Of a stretch of DNA of 64,000 nt, positions 47,793 through 61,146 are shown piece after piece. Numbering within the stretch: the first letter of the stretch is position 1; every line of letters begins with the position of its first letter. This DNA is from Cercopithifilaria johnstoni. Taxonomy: Eukaryota > Nematoda > Chromadorea > Rhabditida > Onchocercidae. Made by a program: the position numbers and the translations under genes. Under the pieces are notes generated by a model, which was not told the origin of the DNA, made no database searches, and saw nothing but the letters and a program-made list of their open reading frames with translations. The DNA is taken from positions 1 to 64,000 of the forward strand of contig CAKAEH010001358.1 of the NCBI GenBank assembly GCA_916381525.1, read 5' to 3'.

Positions 47793-50700
47793 TTACCTTG
47801 TGTAAATATCAAGACCATATTGTCCGTCTTCATAAAAGTCAACCTGAATCCTTACAATTTCACTACGGATTAATGCTTGACATTGACCTTGTAGGTTACG
47901 ATCGTCCACCCGATTCTTATGCAATGATGCCACAAATTCTGCCAGCGGTTTTACCATTCTTAATATAATAATTAATAATTAATAATAATAATCATCATGA
48001 TCATGATCATAATCATAATAATTAATAATAATAAATAGTAACTATAAATAATAATTGGTAACAATAAATAGCAACAGTGATAATAATAATAAATAATAAC
48101 AAATATTAATAAATAATAATAATGATAAAAGTTTGTTATATATGAAATTTAAAACATTGCTTAAATGTTTGTTGAAATATACCATTCTAAATTTTTGTCT
48201 TCTTTTTTAATTTTCTAATTTTATCTTCTTTGCTTTTTCGACTTTCAACTTTCCTCGCAATATTAAATAAAATTTCATTTCTAATTAAAATCTGCTTCAA
48301 AAGCATATGAGAATAAATATCTTTATTAAGAGGGCAAAATAGTTTTAACCTAAAATTAATTTCAAGTGATCGACCACAATTAATGATTGCATTTTCATGT
48401 GTCAACGGTATCAAACCGAACAAACGATATGCTTTTGCCGGACCCCATTCTCCGCTTGCGCATTCAGGTAATGGTACCATTATTACATTCAACTTTTCAC
48501 AAATAATCTAGAAAATTTGATAGTTTTTTTGTAAAAAAATATTATTATATAATAATCAAACCAATCAAAATCACCAATCAAAATTGGTTTATCTGATCAA
48601 ATCAAAAATTAATGATTATTTTACTACAATAAAATCATTTGTCACCAATGGTTAAAATTATAATATCGTTGATTATTTAGCTTAAAGCTAAAATTTTTCT
48701 GAGTAATGTTGCTAATAATTATTTCAGCATTAAAACGATACACCGAAAATTTTGTGGAATTCAACGGACAATACTATAACTGTTTGCTTAATAACAATTG
48801 AAGTAGAGTATTGCAACTACTATTTCTAAATGATAACAAATTGAGGCAGCAAATAATTAAAAATTTTTATTATAATACTATAATAAAAAGTTTACCTTGA
48901 ATTTGCAAATACTTTTGAATTTAATCGGTTGACCGGTTAGATAATGTCCAGGTGATACAGTATTTGCAAAAACATCCAACAGTAATGACCTTGTAGATGG
49001 ACAATGGACACGAAATATAGCGGAATCACCAACAACGGATTGCATAACAAAACGTTTTAGGTTATAGCCATTCATTTCAACATCATCACCATCATAAAAT
49101 CTGCAAAAAATTTAACATCACATGCTTATTTACAACTTTTTTTTCAGTCATTGCGATCATTCTATCAATTCTTCGGTTTTTCTTAACTCATTCCATCCGA
49201 ATTTTCCGAATGCAAATAACGAAATGAAGTCGTGCTATGATAAATTTCTGTTAAAATTTAAAATAGTTTCGCTAACTTGAAAATTTATAAAAATTTAAAA
49301 TTCAAACTACTAATTATTTTTCCTATATAATGATCGACAAATTTAAATTTTTTAAGTCAGATAAATTTTTATGTTTCATACTTTTTTTTTTATCATGAAT
49401 ACCATCATCCATCTATCATGAATGTGAATTCTCGACAGAATTTTAATTATGTGAAAAATTTCATCCATTTAACGATGATTACCTAAGATTATAATGAAAT
49501 ATCAGCGAATTCAAGGCTTCATTTGACATTGTAACCGAAATTGTTGCTGCTCCACTTTGATCTGCCTAGAATTATTTGTTTAGTTGAATTCGTATTCTTC
49601 AAAGAACAAATATAATTCTTTCGAGGAACAAATATAAATTTAAATTTTTTAGCCTCTTTTTCGAAATTTTCCATTTTCGACTTTTTTCGAATTTTTAAAA
49701 TATACAAAACTTTCCATCAATTATTGTTAAACTTTACCTTTACAACAGCTTGTAAATTTGGATCAGTAAAACTTAGACCATAGCGGAAGAAAAGTGAGCG
49801 TACGAACGGTAATGCTTCAAATTGTCGTAGTGTTATCGGATTTCTCAACAGTTGCCATTCAGATTCTTGAGGAAAAAATTCGTAAATAAATTCCTGAAAT
49901 GATTTTGTTATTTCACATTTGATGGATCATTACAAGATATCCGATCAGATCTATGCATACAGTGAGCAATAGAGCTTATAAGATGATCTTTTAAAGTGTA
50001 GTTCTATGCCGTATACGATTATACCTGATGATTTTAATAAATTTTTTTTTGAAATGTTTATTTCAATGGTATTCGCTTGTTCAATATGTTAATCTAAATT
50101 TGATGATTGATTCAGGGAATGGTGTAAGTAAGAAATAAGAAATGACTTTTTAATATCATATTGACCAATACTAAAATCATGATGAAAAAAGTATTTAATC
50201 ATATCATTTGAAAAATTTCATGAAATGATTTCAATGAGATTTAAGAATAGAAATTCAGAGAGTTATACACAGCCAGAAATTAAGTTAAACGGAAAATCTT
50301 TTCCAGCTTGTTGCAAAAAGATTACATGCAATAAGTTAAAGAAAAATCTCATAGAAATTGTGGCACATTGCGAAATTTTATAAAAATTAAAATGTCAACT
50401 TAAGGTGGGGGCGAAAAATGAAAGAGAAATTGAAATATTAAAAAGTTTGTTTTACTTTCATCATAGAAATAATAGCAATAGAGATAAAGAATATGAAGGA
50501 GAGAAGCAAAATTTAACAATTTCAAAATTTAACAAAAAGAAAAAAGTTTGACATCATTCATTGATATGAGTGAGAAATTTATGTAGCATTTTAAGACAAA
50601 GAAAAAACCGGTAAAGGTCATATAATTTGCAAATAAATTAGAAAAATCTCATCAAAAAAAACCGAAAAATTTTTATTTCCGATAAATTCCATAGAATTAT

Positions 50701-53700
50701 TATTCAAATATATTAAATTAGCATGTCCTTGAAGATAAAATATTTCAATTCTTCTTTTTAAATTTAAATTCCATCCATTTTTGTGAATATTTCTAATTGA
50801 AATCCTTTCTCTTTTTTTTGTTAAAAGAAATTATTGTAATGAATAATATGAAAATGATATATGAAATGAAATGAGAAAGAAAATTTTTACATACAATTGT
50901 TTTATCAAAAATTAATTTATTAAAATTTTTTTTAAGTTCAATTCAATATGAATTTTAGGAAAGAATTGTTTTGAAAATAATTGAAAACGTTGTATTTTAT
51001 TTTAATGTAACAAAATTTTAGAGGAAAAAAAAACAAATTTTACAATTTATTTACCTGAGGATCAGTCATAAAATAATGATCATCATATTCGTAACGTAAG
51101 CTGTCACTTCTATTACTGGCTCGTGTACTTCCTTCTTTTGCATTTCTATAATTAATTTTTCCTTCCTATTTTTTTCTTTCATTACTATTAGATAAGTGAA
51201 ATTGATTTTAATCGAAACAATTAAGTCAATTGTCAAATTAAATTAATAAATGTTTTATTACTTGAAGTTCGCTGAAACATTGTTATATTGCAAATTCTAA
51301 GACATCGAATTTTCCTTCATTTCTTTCAAGCTTCCTTTAAGCGAGCATTTTCATTAAATTATCTAAAAGGAAAAAACTTACACCAAATGTCTAGCACCCC
51401 AATTGCACTGCACAAAACGCCATGAGCCACTTAGATAAACAGCATTCCAAGTATTCCGGAACCTGTTATCTTCAAATCGATAACCAGGTTGATAACCGGC
51501 TGATTTACTGTAACCTTTGATAACAACACAGTGTAATCCAGCATAACTGCAACAAAACATATTTCTTATTTACTATTTTTCTTTCATTTTTATTAAATTA
51601 AAGCTTGATGTATGAATATTGAAAAGTGTTAATTCGTAAAATGTTTTTTTAAATTCATTATTAAACACAACTAAAAAGTAATAAATGTGAAATTCAAACT
51701 CTATCAAAATGTTGAAACTTCACAATTCTACTCATAATTATTATAACAATTATCAATAAGTAATAGTCACCTGCATAATCGTTTGAATAAAACGTGATAA
51801 CTTTCAGTGCCATATTTAATTCCACGCAATAAACCCATTGGTGTATTGCTATCCAAATGGCTATCAAATTGCATTACATTCAAATTTTTAATTGTAATCC
51901 ATCGATAAATGGCTCTAAAATCATATAAATTCAATTCAATCATTTATAAAATCATACAAAATTTATTCATTCCATATATTTTCACATTTTTCAATAATAA
52001 AAAGTTGAAATGAATGAACCAAAGTGTGCTATTAATTTCATTTTCATCAAAAATATCTTTTAATAAATAATATTTGAAATTATATATTATATTCAAATAT
52101 TTCATTTTGCACGAATTAATTCTAAAATTATTGTCGTTTTCTTTCCTAAAAAATTTTCATTCAATTAATAGAAAAGAAAAAAACTTTTATGTGAAAATTC
52201 AAAATAAAATTTATAAGATTGAAGAAGAAGAAGGAAAAACTTTGATTTAATTCGATTTTTCATTTTCTTCTCTTTTTCTCTTTCAGTTAACAAATATTTT
52301 CATATGTGTGTATTACATTTCTACTTCCTAACTGACTGATATTATCAAATTGTTAGGAAAAAAAATTTTTTTAATTTAAATATTTATAAGTACTTTTATA
52401 ATTGACCGTATTTTAGTAATAAAATTGTTAATAGATGATACTGTATATAAGTTATGAATATTTATTTTGATATTATCCTTTCAACATTATGAACAAAAAA
52501 AATTCGATTAAAGAAAAGAATTAAAATAAAATATTTACAATTAAAGATTTTTTTCTGATTCAAATAGAGGAAAGTTTCATTCTAATAAATTATCATTTTG
52601 ATATTTTAACAAAAATAAATATCTGTGCCTGATTCTTTTTTCATTTTAACATTTTTAAAAATTCAGCACCAAATTTCACCTCGCTTTTTCAATATCATTC
52701 CGTGCATTAGCCGTTAATGTTCGGATCAATTCGGTAAATGTAGTGATTTCGGATTGTGCAATAGAAATTGCTACTTCATCGATCGCTTCAAATACCATTG
52801 TATTAGTGTAAATGTCACGCTTACTGCATATTGGTGGTTGTGGTGGTGGTGGCGTTGTTGGATAGGATGGTGGTCCCCTGTATGAGGAATCATCACATTC
52901 CTGGAAAAAATTTGGATAAATTAAAAGAATTTGTTCGCAATTCGTTAGTAAAATCTAAGATGAATTTATATTTAAATTATTGAATGAATGTTCCAAATTT
53001 TTAATTCGAGAATTTCTTAACATTTATTAATTTTTTCTTTAAATTAATTTAAAAAGTCCCTGATCTTTTGATCGACTTTGCAAGAAAGAAGAATGGAAGT
53101 CTAACAATTAACATATATCCTTGAAATTTATGCAAATGATAAAATAAATACAATCAAAATTCGAATTTAAATGGCGGAAAATAATTGATATAATGTTTTT
53201 CTTTGGTTCAAACTTGCTAACAATTAAATGATACATTTTATTTCAATAATTTCAAATTAATAATCTTACAATCAAAGTACTTCATAATTAAAATATTTAA
53301 AATCTTATATTACTTTTGAAAATGATAATGTAGCTTTAGTTTAATCAAAAAAATCACTACAGAATCATAAGGAGATCTTCGATTCATTATGTCGCATAAT
53401 GAAAGGTTTGATTAAGCTAAACCGAAATGTGACAATTTCAATAGGCTTAATAATTAACAATAGAATTTCTCAAAGTTCTGCGACAATCAACACAAATTTT
53501 GTGTGAAATCAAGTAAATTTAATCAGTTATAATTATTTGAAACATAATCGGAGGTAATTTTTAACAATATTTTTTAGCAATGAATATATTCCGATACACG
53601 GAATGGATAAGACCTCCTTCACAAATCAATCAATACATTTATCTTTAATCATTTACTTAATTCAGACTAAACATTAGAAAGACTAACTTACAATTACCAC

Positions 53701-55751
53701 TTTTGATAGTCTTATTATTTGCTTTTCTAAAATCTAACACATTTAAAATTCATTAAATTTTCATTTGATTCCATTTTTCCTGAATAAAATTTTATTTTCA
53801 ACTATAATTTTTGCAAAATCTATTTTCAAATTTTCAAATTTTTTTAAAAATTTTATTTGTATAGAAAATCCTACCACTCGTGCCTGCTTAAATAAGTCCA
53901 ACATTTCTTTGGCTTGCCGATCAAGCAATTCCACTGTTTGCAATCGTTCGCGTTCTTTTCGTTGTTGATGTAAAGTTTCCAGCTTTTTGTCACGCTTTAT
54001 TGTCAAACGCCTGATCAAATCCTCCTTATTCCTACTACCCACTTGGCCTTTTTCATATTTTCTTGCAAAATCAGCCAAGGCTTGTTGCCATTCCTCCTAA
54101 ATGATAAGCGAATTTACGTTGTTAGAGGAAAAAATGAAATTCAAATTTTCTTTCCCAAACTTAATTGAAATGAAAAATTTAGAACCTTTTCTAAAATTTT
54201 AATAAAACTCGTTTGTTTTAAGCTTTAATCAACTCTTTTTAAAATTTAATTAACTTTTGTGAATTAATCATAGAAAATTTACTTTAGTTTCCTTTTCAAA
54301 TTGATCATATTCTCGTTTCTTATTTTTATCAAATGCTTCATATAACTTATCTTCATCCTTACGATGGATTAATTCCAATCGAGTTTGCGCATCGTAATCC
54401 TAAAATTTTTAGTTGATTTCATCAAAATGTTACAATGAATTATGACTAATTAATTAATATTTATTTTTAAAAATTAATTTTTCTTTTTATCAAATGCGAA
54501 CTTTTTCATTTTCGCTAAAAAATGAGTTCAATAAAGCATTTCGTTTTTAAATTGACAAAAATTATGAGAAGAAATCTTTTTTAATTGCAAAAATTTGTAC
54601 ATTGAAAATTTCTCAATTAGCACTGCATGATAATCATTGTTTTAATTTGATTTATATTATTTAAATGACGAATTAAACTGGAATATCTGATTTCAACGAA
54701 TTTTTAATGAAGTCGAATGTTTAGTTTATTTCTCTCCCACATGTGGGATGACACATTCGCATACCGAATAATAACCTGTTGATGGAAGTTTGCAACAATT
54801 TCAGCCATTTAATGATTTATTTTAATCCATCTATTGGTAGAATTATCGATAGCCTTGTTAAAACTTTTATGATTTTACAAAAAATTGGAATTATTCAATC
54901 AAAATTAAACTTCAAAGAATTTTGTAATTGATACAATATACTTACCACAACATATCTTGCGCCAGCATGTTTAATTTTCGGATATGGTTTTGAAACTTGT
55001 GTAGCTTTAATTGCATGGGCAATTTTTAAATCATTCAAGCCGGCATCACGACGAAAACCATTGCTACGATTTGTTCCATTACTGTAACCATTACGCATCG
55101 GTGGTAAATCATGCGGACCCGCTATTGGTACATGACTGTTGCAATAAATTTCCTATAAGAAAATTATTGCAAAAAAGAGATAAGATATATTTCAGTAAAT
55201 CAGTTAATATTATTTTACTAATAATATAACAATTCTTTTTTTTTCAACAAAAAGAACCATAAAAAGAAATGATAAAATATAACAAAGTAAATCAATCAAT
55301 ATTGCTATCCTAACAATATAACAATTATGTATTTTTTTCATTTGTAATTTTTATAAAATTTCCAATTAATAATTATTGAATAAGTAACCTGATCATTGAT
55401 ATCATTTCGATTATTGCAATATGTTTTCAATGCTAAACGTGTTCCACAAATGTAGCACTTAAAACATCCCTGATGAAAAAATGTCGAATCCTTCAGTGGT
55501 CCAACTTTATCGGTTGGATAGACGGGTTTCGAGCACCGATGACAAAGCTCTTTCACCATCTGCTTTGCCAAAAAAACTAATAACATACAATTAGCAGATA
55601 TTCGAAGTGAAAGAAAACAATGGTGGTTAAGATTATCAATTTAATGATAATGATAATATTTACCTTTTTATTTTTTGTTGTAAATTCCCAAGTAAAACTT
55701 GTCACGCCTTTTTTTCGTTGAAATATTGCAGAATTTTTCAACAGATAATTT
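47793..55751 (-). CDS. ltd-1: LIM plus transglutaminase-like protein (LTD-1/KY/hillarin family)
   Basis: Exons in transcription order: (55751-55664, tentative), 55559-55389, 55152-54946, 54399-54283, 54096-53875, 52900-52680, 51914-51771, 51546-51382, 51145-51055, 49893-49738, 49565-49483, 49100-48896, 48507-48350, 47958-47793; 701 residues from the ATG at 55559, all in phase. LTD-1 of C. elegans is an epidermal actin-associated protein; relatives are kyphoscoliosis peptidase and hillarin. One LIM domain opens the protein (CHRCSKPVYPTDKVG, then HQGCFKCYIC, then EIYCNSH). A charged coiled-coil region follows (KKREYDQFEKETK, QQRKERERLQ), then Pro-rich linker TTPPPPQPP, then the transglutaminase-like fold (ARAIYRWITIKNLNVMQF, HCVVIKGYSKSAGYQPG, WNAVYLSGSWRFVQCNWGA), and the family's C-terminal domain (FPQESEWQLL). 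The catalytic Cys, His and Asp positions appear substituted. Start and 3' end are the uncertain parts. Confidence 0.9.
47970..48125. repeat. AAT/ATA and ATC-rich simple sequence in LTD-1 intron
   Basis: Imperfect (AAT)n, (AATAATAAT) and GATCAT-type units fill most of the intron between the last two recognised exons. Confidence 0.85.
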
Positions 55752-56734
55752 CTGAAAAAATGAAAGTGAGTGAGAAAAAGACATTATTAAAAAAAGCATA
55801 TAATCAACAATACATAATCATTATCATATCACATAATCATTATTATTCTCACTATTATTTAAGTGTCATTGTAGTTTACAATGTTAAAGAAATACTGTAA
55901 TCGTTAATAAGATTAATGAGATATAATTATTACTGACGTTAATTAACGATGCATACTTAATTTCAACCACAATCAAATATAGTCCATGAATTTCATTAAG
56001 TTTTTTCCGCTTTGTTAATTTTTGTTAGCACATTGAATACAATCATTTGCGACTGTTGGAGAAAAGAAGAGAAAATAAAATATAATAAAATAATGGAAGG
56101 GAAATATAATAAATTCTAAGATATATTAATTTGCACAAATTATACAATTATTTATAATTTTCTTTTACTGATTTACATACATTCTTTATAATAGCTCTAT
56201 TTTTATTAATTCTAATTGTTTTAATTAAAAAAAATCACAACTGAAATTTTCGTTTAATTTAAGTTTTTAATTTAAAAACACAAAAATAGAAATTTTCAGA
56301 GATAAAATAAAAATCTTTAAATATTAAAATATAATATAAATTTGGTCAAAATTGAACAAAAAGATTTAGCATAAGTTAGGTTAATTAATAATTCATTATT
56401 AAATGAAGTAATAAAAATATGGGAAATCTCGAGGATATCATCAGATAGCGATAAAAAGGAAAGTTTGAAATACGATAATTTGAATTAAAATTCCTTCTAT
56501 CCCGGTTTCTTTCTTTTTTTCTCAATTCATTTAAAATTTACTCTAATCGGTCAGTAATGATAATAATTAATTCTGATCCTTTTGTAATGAAACAAATAAA
56601 ATGATAGAAAAATATTTATAATAAATGATCACAAAAATTTGATAAATTTTTTAAGCATTGTATATTTTAATAAGAATAAGAGCACAATGGCCAGTTTAGA
56701 CGACAGAAAATGAATTACTAAAAATTTTGCTATA

Positions 56735-56736
56735 AC

Positions 56737-56789
<53 letters not shown>

Positions 56790-56792
56790 TAA
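56735..56792. repeat. (AAT)n microsatellite
   Basis: A run of about 17 uninterrupted AAT units, then GATAATAATCGTAATAATC. Likely length-polymorphic. Confidence 0.95.
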
Positions 56793-57394
56793 TAATCGTA
56801 ATAATCATTACGTCACAGATTTTACTTAAACTTTATTACTAATGATTACGATCAGGTGTATTTATGAAGGAATACTAATTAGTTTAATCTAACATTGATA
56901 CTTCTTATTTAAAATTTACAAATGAATAAGAAATTATAATTAAGAAAATTATATTTCAGTGCAGTATTTTCTAAGGCAGCATAATTTACACATTATAGTA
57001 TAAACAAATTCAAAAACATAATTAGTGAAAACAAATTATTGATTGTTTCAAATCAATGATTAAAAGAGCTGCCATTCCTCTGTAATCTATTGAAGAGCGG
57101 ATCATTGAAGCTGTGTGATGATAAAGAAAATGATTATTGATAGTAATTAATCTATTGCCAAAGGTATAATAATTTTTATTTATATTCCATTCAAACCCTA
57201 AAAGAATGTGCTTACTCATTATCATATCTATTCAAAAGATATTCATTTGTTCAAAAGATATTCAAAAGATTCATTTAAAGATATTCATGTATCCATTTAT
57301 TTAATAATAATGATAATATTGACGAATTCTTATCATTGTTTTATTTTCTCGTCATTTTTCATCGCATCACACTTATCATCATTTTCACCGCTAT

Positions 57395-57432
57395 TATCAC
57401 CATCATCATCATCATCATCATCGTCATCATTG
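57395..57432. repeat. (CAT)n microsatellite
   Basis: About eight to ten ATC/CAT units, broken once by CGT. It produces a poly-Ser open frame on the plus strand that I do not regard as a gene. Confidence 0.9.
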
Positions 57433-57438
57433 GATGCA

Positions 57439-57555
57439 TGGGCTTATGTATACTGAATAAATTTCAATGAATTCAAGAAAATAGCTATAATTAATTTAAC
57501 AGTCTTATGTATGCTGAATAATTGGATGCAGGCTTATGTATATTGAATAAATAAG
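57439..57555. repeat. Three direct copies of a short motif
   Basis: A unit close to CTTATGTATACTGAATAA occurs three times (about 57443, 57505 and 57534). The first and third are followed by further AAT-rich sequence, and part of the flank GGATGCA is also repeated. Confidence 0.75.
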
Positions 57556-60500
57556 AACAGAAATGGAAAATGATGAATAAAAAATAAGAAATTGAATTAG
57601 ATCAAATTTGAAATGATTTATTTACTTTGAAAATTATAAATTTCTATTATATTCATTAAAAGCAATAAAAAGTAGAAGTAATCGTAAATGGAATACTGAA
57701 AATTATAAAACAAATAATGAATTTAAATCATGAAATTTATAAAGCAATAGTAATGGGTATATGATAGGTAGCAAACATTTAATTAATAATAATTTCTATT
57801 TATATTTGATTCATTTATTTTTTCAAATTTCAAATCACTCGTGTAAAAACAGAAAATGTTGTTTTAAATTAAAAAAGTATCCATAAAAGTTTTAAGTATA
57901 ATAATAGTTTTAAGGTTAAAATAGCGATTGGAATTTCGTGCAGTGATATATATTTAGTCATTTTTATTCAAGCAATTTAGATATGATCTATTCAACAATG
58001 AATAATTATATAATCAATAATCAATTATCCTATATATAATATCATATATATTGGTTATATTTATTACATCTACGTTTTTTTTATTACAGTCATGTTTTGA
58101 AATTAGAAATTGATTATAATATATAAGAATTGGAATTAAAAGTTTCAATATTAAGATAAATGAAACAATTAGAAAAATTTTTATTCTTATATTCTAATTA
58201 CATTAAAAAAAAGAAATAATGTGCGGTAATTCCAACTTTAGAAAATAATACTTTACAAAATATAAATGGAGCATTCATTTCAACATTATATCACCACAAT
58301 TCATTCATTATCGTATTTTCCATACCAGGTAGTACCATCTAGTAAATGTCGGGTAGAAGAAAAGGCGGAGGAGAGAAAACTGTCATCTATGGGAACAAAA
58401 AAAAATTTAGAGATGTGGAAAAATTATTATTCGTCTTTGCTTGAACAAACATTATTGACAGTTTTATAATATTTGTATGCTAACTTTTTTTATTTCCCAT
58501 TATAATAATAGAAATTTGAAAAGAATTATTACTTTAAAACTTTTTATATAATTTGTTGTAATTTATAAATTTTTGAATAAATTATGGAAGAAAAATTATT
58601 TTGCAAAATGCAAATTAAACAAATTTCATAAAAGAGTGATAGAATAAACGACAAATGAATGAATGAATTTGAAATTTTTCATTACAAAAACTTATTTCAA
58701 AATAAATTTTTATCGGTGAATGTCTGAAATTTTATAAATCATTAAAAATATTCATTAATTAATTACCAGATCTAATGAATTACACAAACAAAAAAAAACG
58801 CTAAAATATTTTAAAATTCGAATTTTTAATCAAAATGTGATTTTCATTGTTTTTTGTTTTACCTTTTCTCAAACAACTGAAAATTAACTGAATTTTTAGA
58901 ATTTCTTTTAATTGTTTGAATTAAAAAAAATTTATGAAAAAATTTAGTAAAATTTACTAATATTTTAAATAAAAAATTAGAATACATAAACGTTTTAAAA
59001 CAATAAAGTATAAAAAAGTATGCGAAAAATTGCAGATTAATATTAAAATGGTGGCAAAATAACGAAATCTTCAAAATATCAATTTTTCTTCAAAACAAAA
59101 TTTGATAAAATGATTATATATTATCATTAATAACTATCATCCAATTGATATCAATCAATTCTAATCATTTTTTTAATTACTCATTCTTTTCTTCTATCAT
59201 TGTTATATGAGAGAAAAAGTTTTTGTTTTTATTTTCTGCAAGTTTTGTTTATTTTATCTTCCAATAATAAATTGGTTGCAATAATAGAATAGAAACTTTT
59301 ACATTGAAATTTGCTATTTTATTACTCTTATTTTAATATCATAATTATACTTATTATTTATAAAATAAAAAAAATGTTAAAATTAATTGCACCTTTGAAA
59401 TTGCAAAATTTAATTTTGAATTAAAATTATCAGTGGTAATATCAAACTTACCTAAATGTTGTATAAATAATGCTATGATTGCCTAAAATCAATTAATTTA
59501 ATTTTTTAAAAAATAAATAAGAATATAATTATCGTTCAGCTGTACCATGTAAATTTTTCTTAATTAATGTTAATTATTTGAAAACATTTCATTAAAGGGT
59601 TAACTTAATGACATCATCAATTATTTTTGAAGTTGTTTTTTCCAAAGTAAAAATTGGAAAAGTAAAGAGTAATATAAATAGGATAAAATGATGTATTAGA
59701 AAAGAAAATACAAATTTTTTTATTACAAGTTAATAATTACAGTAATTATTTCATAATATTATTCGATGCTTATCGTATTATAATATAAATGACCGAAATA
59801 AAATATGAAAAAATGAAGGAAATTATAAATTAAATTTTAAAAAAAAGATAATATCCTTCTGAAAAAACATGAATTTTTGATTGAATAACTTGAAATTCAA
59901 TTAAATTTCGTCATTTTTATTAACAAATTTCCGAATTATAATTTCAGTAAATACCAGTCCCTACGATATCTTATCATATTGATATTTTACTTCCCACCAT
60001 TTTCCTCTTTTCTCTCCTCGAATTTCCCGCTCCCCCGCCCCATCTAATGTCAATTTCCTCTATATTTCCAATGGAAATAATAGAAATGAATATAAGATGA
60101 ATTTGAAGAACTAGTTTTCTTCCTCTTCCATCATATCTTCCTCCTTCTTCTACCACAACTATTATTCTTATTCATCTAAAATTCGATTTAAAAAAAGCAG
60201 CTTGAATGAATAGCAAGCAACACATAGTAGGAAATTGTAAATATCACAACAATAATATGTTGAAATATTTCATTCATCTTTTTTTCCATTATCATTTTAA
60301 TAAATTATAAATAATTTTAAAATTTGATCAATTAATTGTCATTTCTTAATTTTTCATTAATAATTCTTTCTAAGGCACAATCTTAAACGATCCGAAAATT
60401 TGAAAAATAAAATTTAAATAGAAGAAAAAAGCAAATTAATTGATGCGATAGCAAAAACTAACGTATCATTGAGGAAGCTTAAATGGTAATCATATATAAT

Positions 60501-60953
60501 TATTGAGAATTTCTTTGTTCCAAACTTAATCATCATAAAGAATATTTATTAATAGTAATAAAATTGATTATAAAATTGGCTTATGATAGATTCAAACAGG
60601 TTCGTTCGGATATGATATTAAATCAATAAACTATGATTGTATTACGATAATATTAAAAATATTTTGGGATAAAGATTCTAAATAAATGAAATTTATTTAT
60701 AAACAGAACAGATAATATGCCTTTGAAAGAAAAAATTTTTAGGTCAAATTTCATAAAATGAATTGATTTAATTATTAAAGAAAAAGGTTAAAAAGAATGG
60801 ATTCTCTTTTTTCCTTCTTTTGAATCCTATCCTTTAATTCTAAATGAATCAATTTGTTGATCGGAAAAAAGATTTGCTATAAAAAGTTTTCGTAGTTTTT
60901 TCCGAGAAATTTTATTGATTTTTTTGAAGGAAGTTAAAAAACGGAAAGCTTAC

Positions 60954-61146
60954 TGTTACCAATTTCAATACATTTAATTTCCCTTTCCTTTTCTCTCTCA
61001 TCAATAAAAGTTATTTCGCTTTTTGTTGAAATTCCTAAAATATTCGAATGTGATAATGTGGTAGTGAGTGTGGATCGTCTTCGGAGTGTCAAATTTTCCA
61101 AGTGATCGAACATCGTGTCCAATTGATGCAATAAATGAATAAAATG
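60954..61146 (-). CDS. Candidate exon, possibly 5' part of LTD-1
   Basis: The minus strand is open for about 64 codons with a protein-like composition quite unlike the surrounding A+T-rich sequence: HQLDTMFDHLENLTLRRRST, then HSNILGISTKSE and a Glu/Lys/Arg-rich end. It finishes at a good donor (A|GTAAGC, between 60954 and 60953) in phase 1. An internal ATG lies at 61113. A phase-1 acceptor exists just before the LTD-1 LIM exon (TTATTAG, just above 55577), which would give a continuous frame through to the LIM domain, but that acceptor is weak. The segment LDTMFDHL loosely resembles a leucine-rich LD motif. It could also belong to a different gene or be chance. Confidence 0.4.

Larger units (their letters stand above)
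55752..60953. other. Very A+T-rich non-coding stretch upstream of LTD-1
   Basis: No supported exon besides the tentative one ending at 55751. If the 61-kb segment belongs to LTD-1, this is its first intron; otherwise it is intergenic. It contains the AAT and CAT microsatellites and a triplicated short motif listed separately. No RNA gene was recognised. Confidence 0.5.

Noticed and set aside
57208..57456. 82-codon plus-strand frame with a poly-Ser run
   Set aside because: Produced by the CAT microsatellite; no initiation or splice context.
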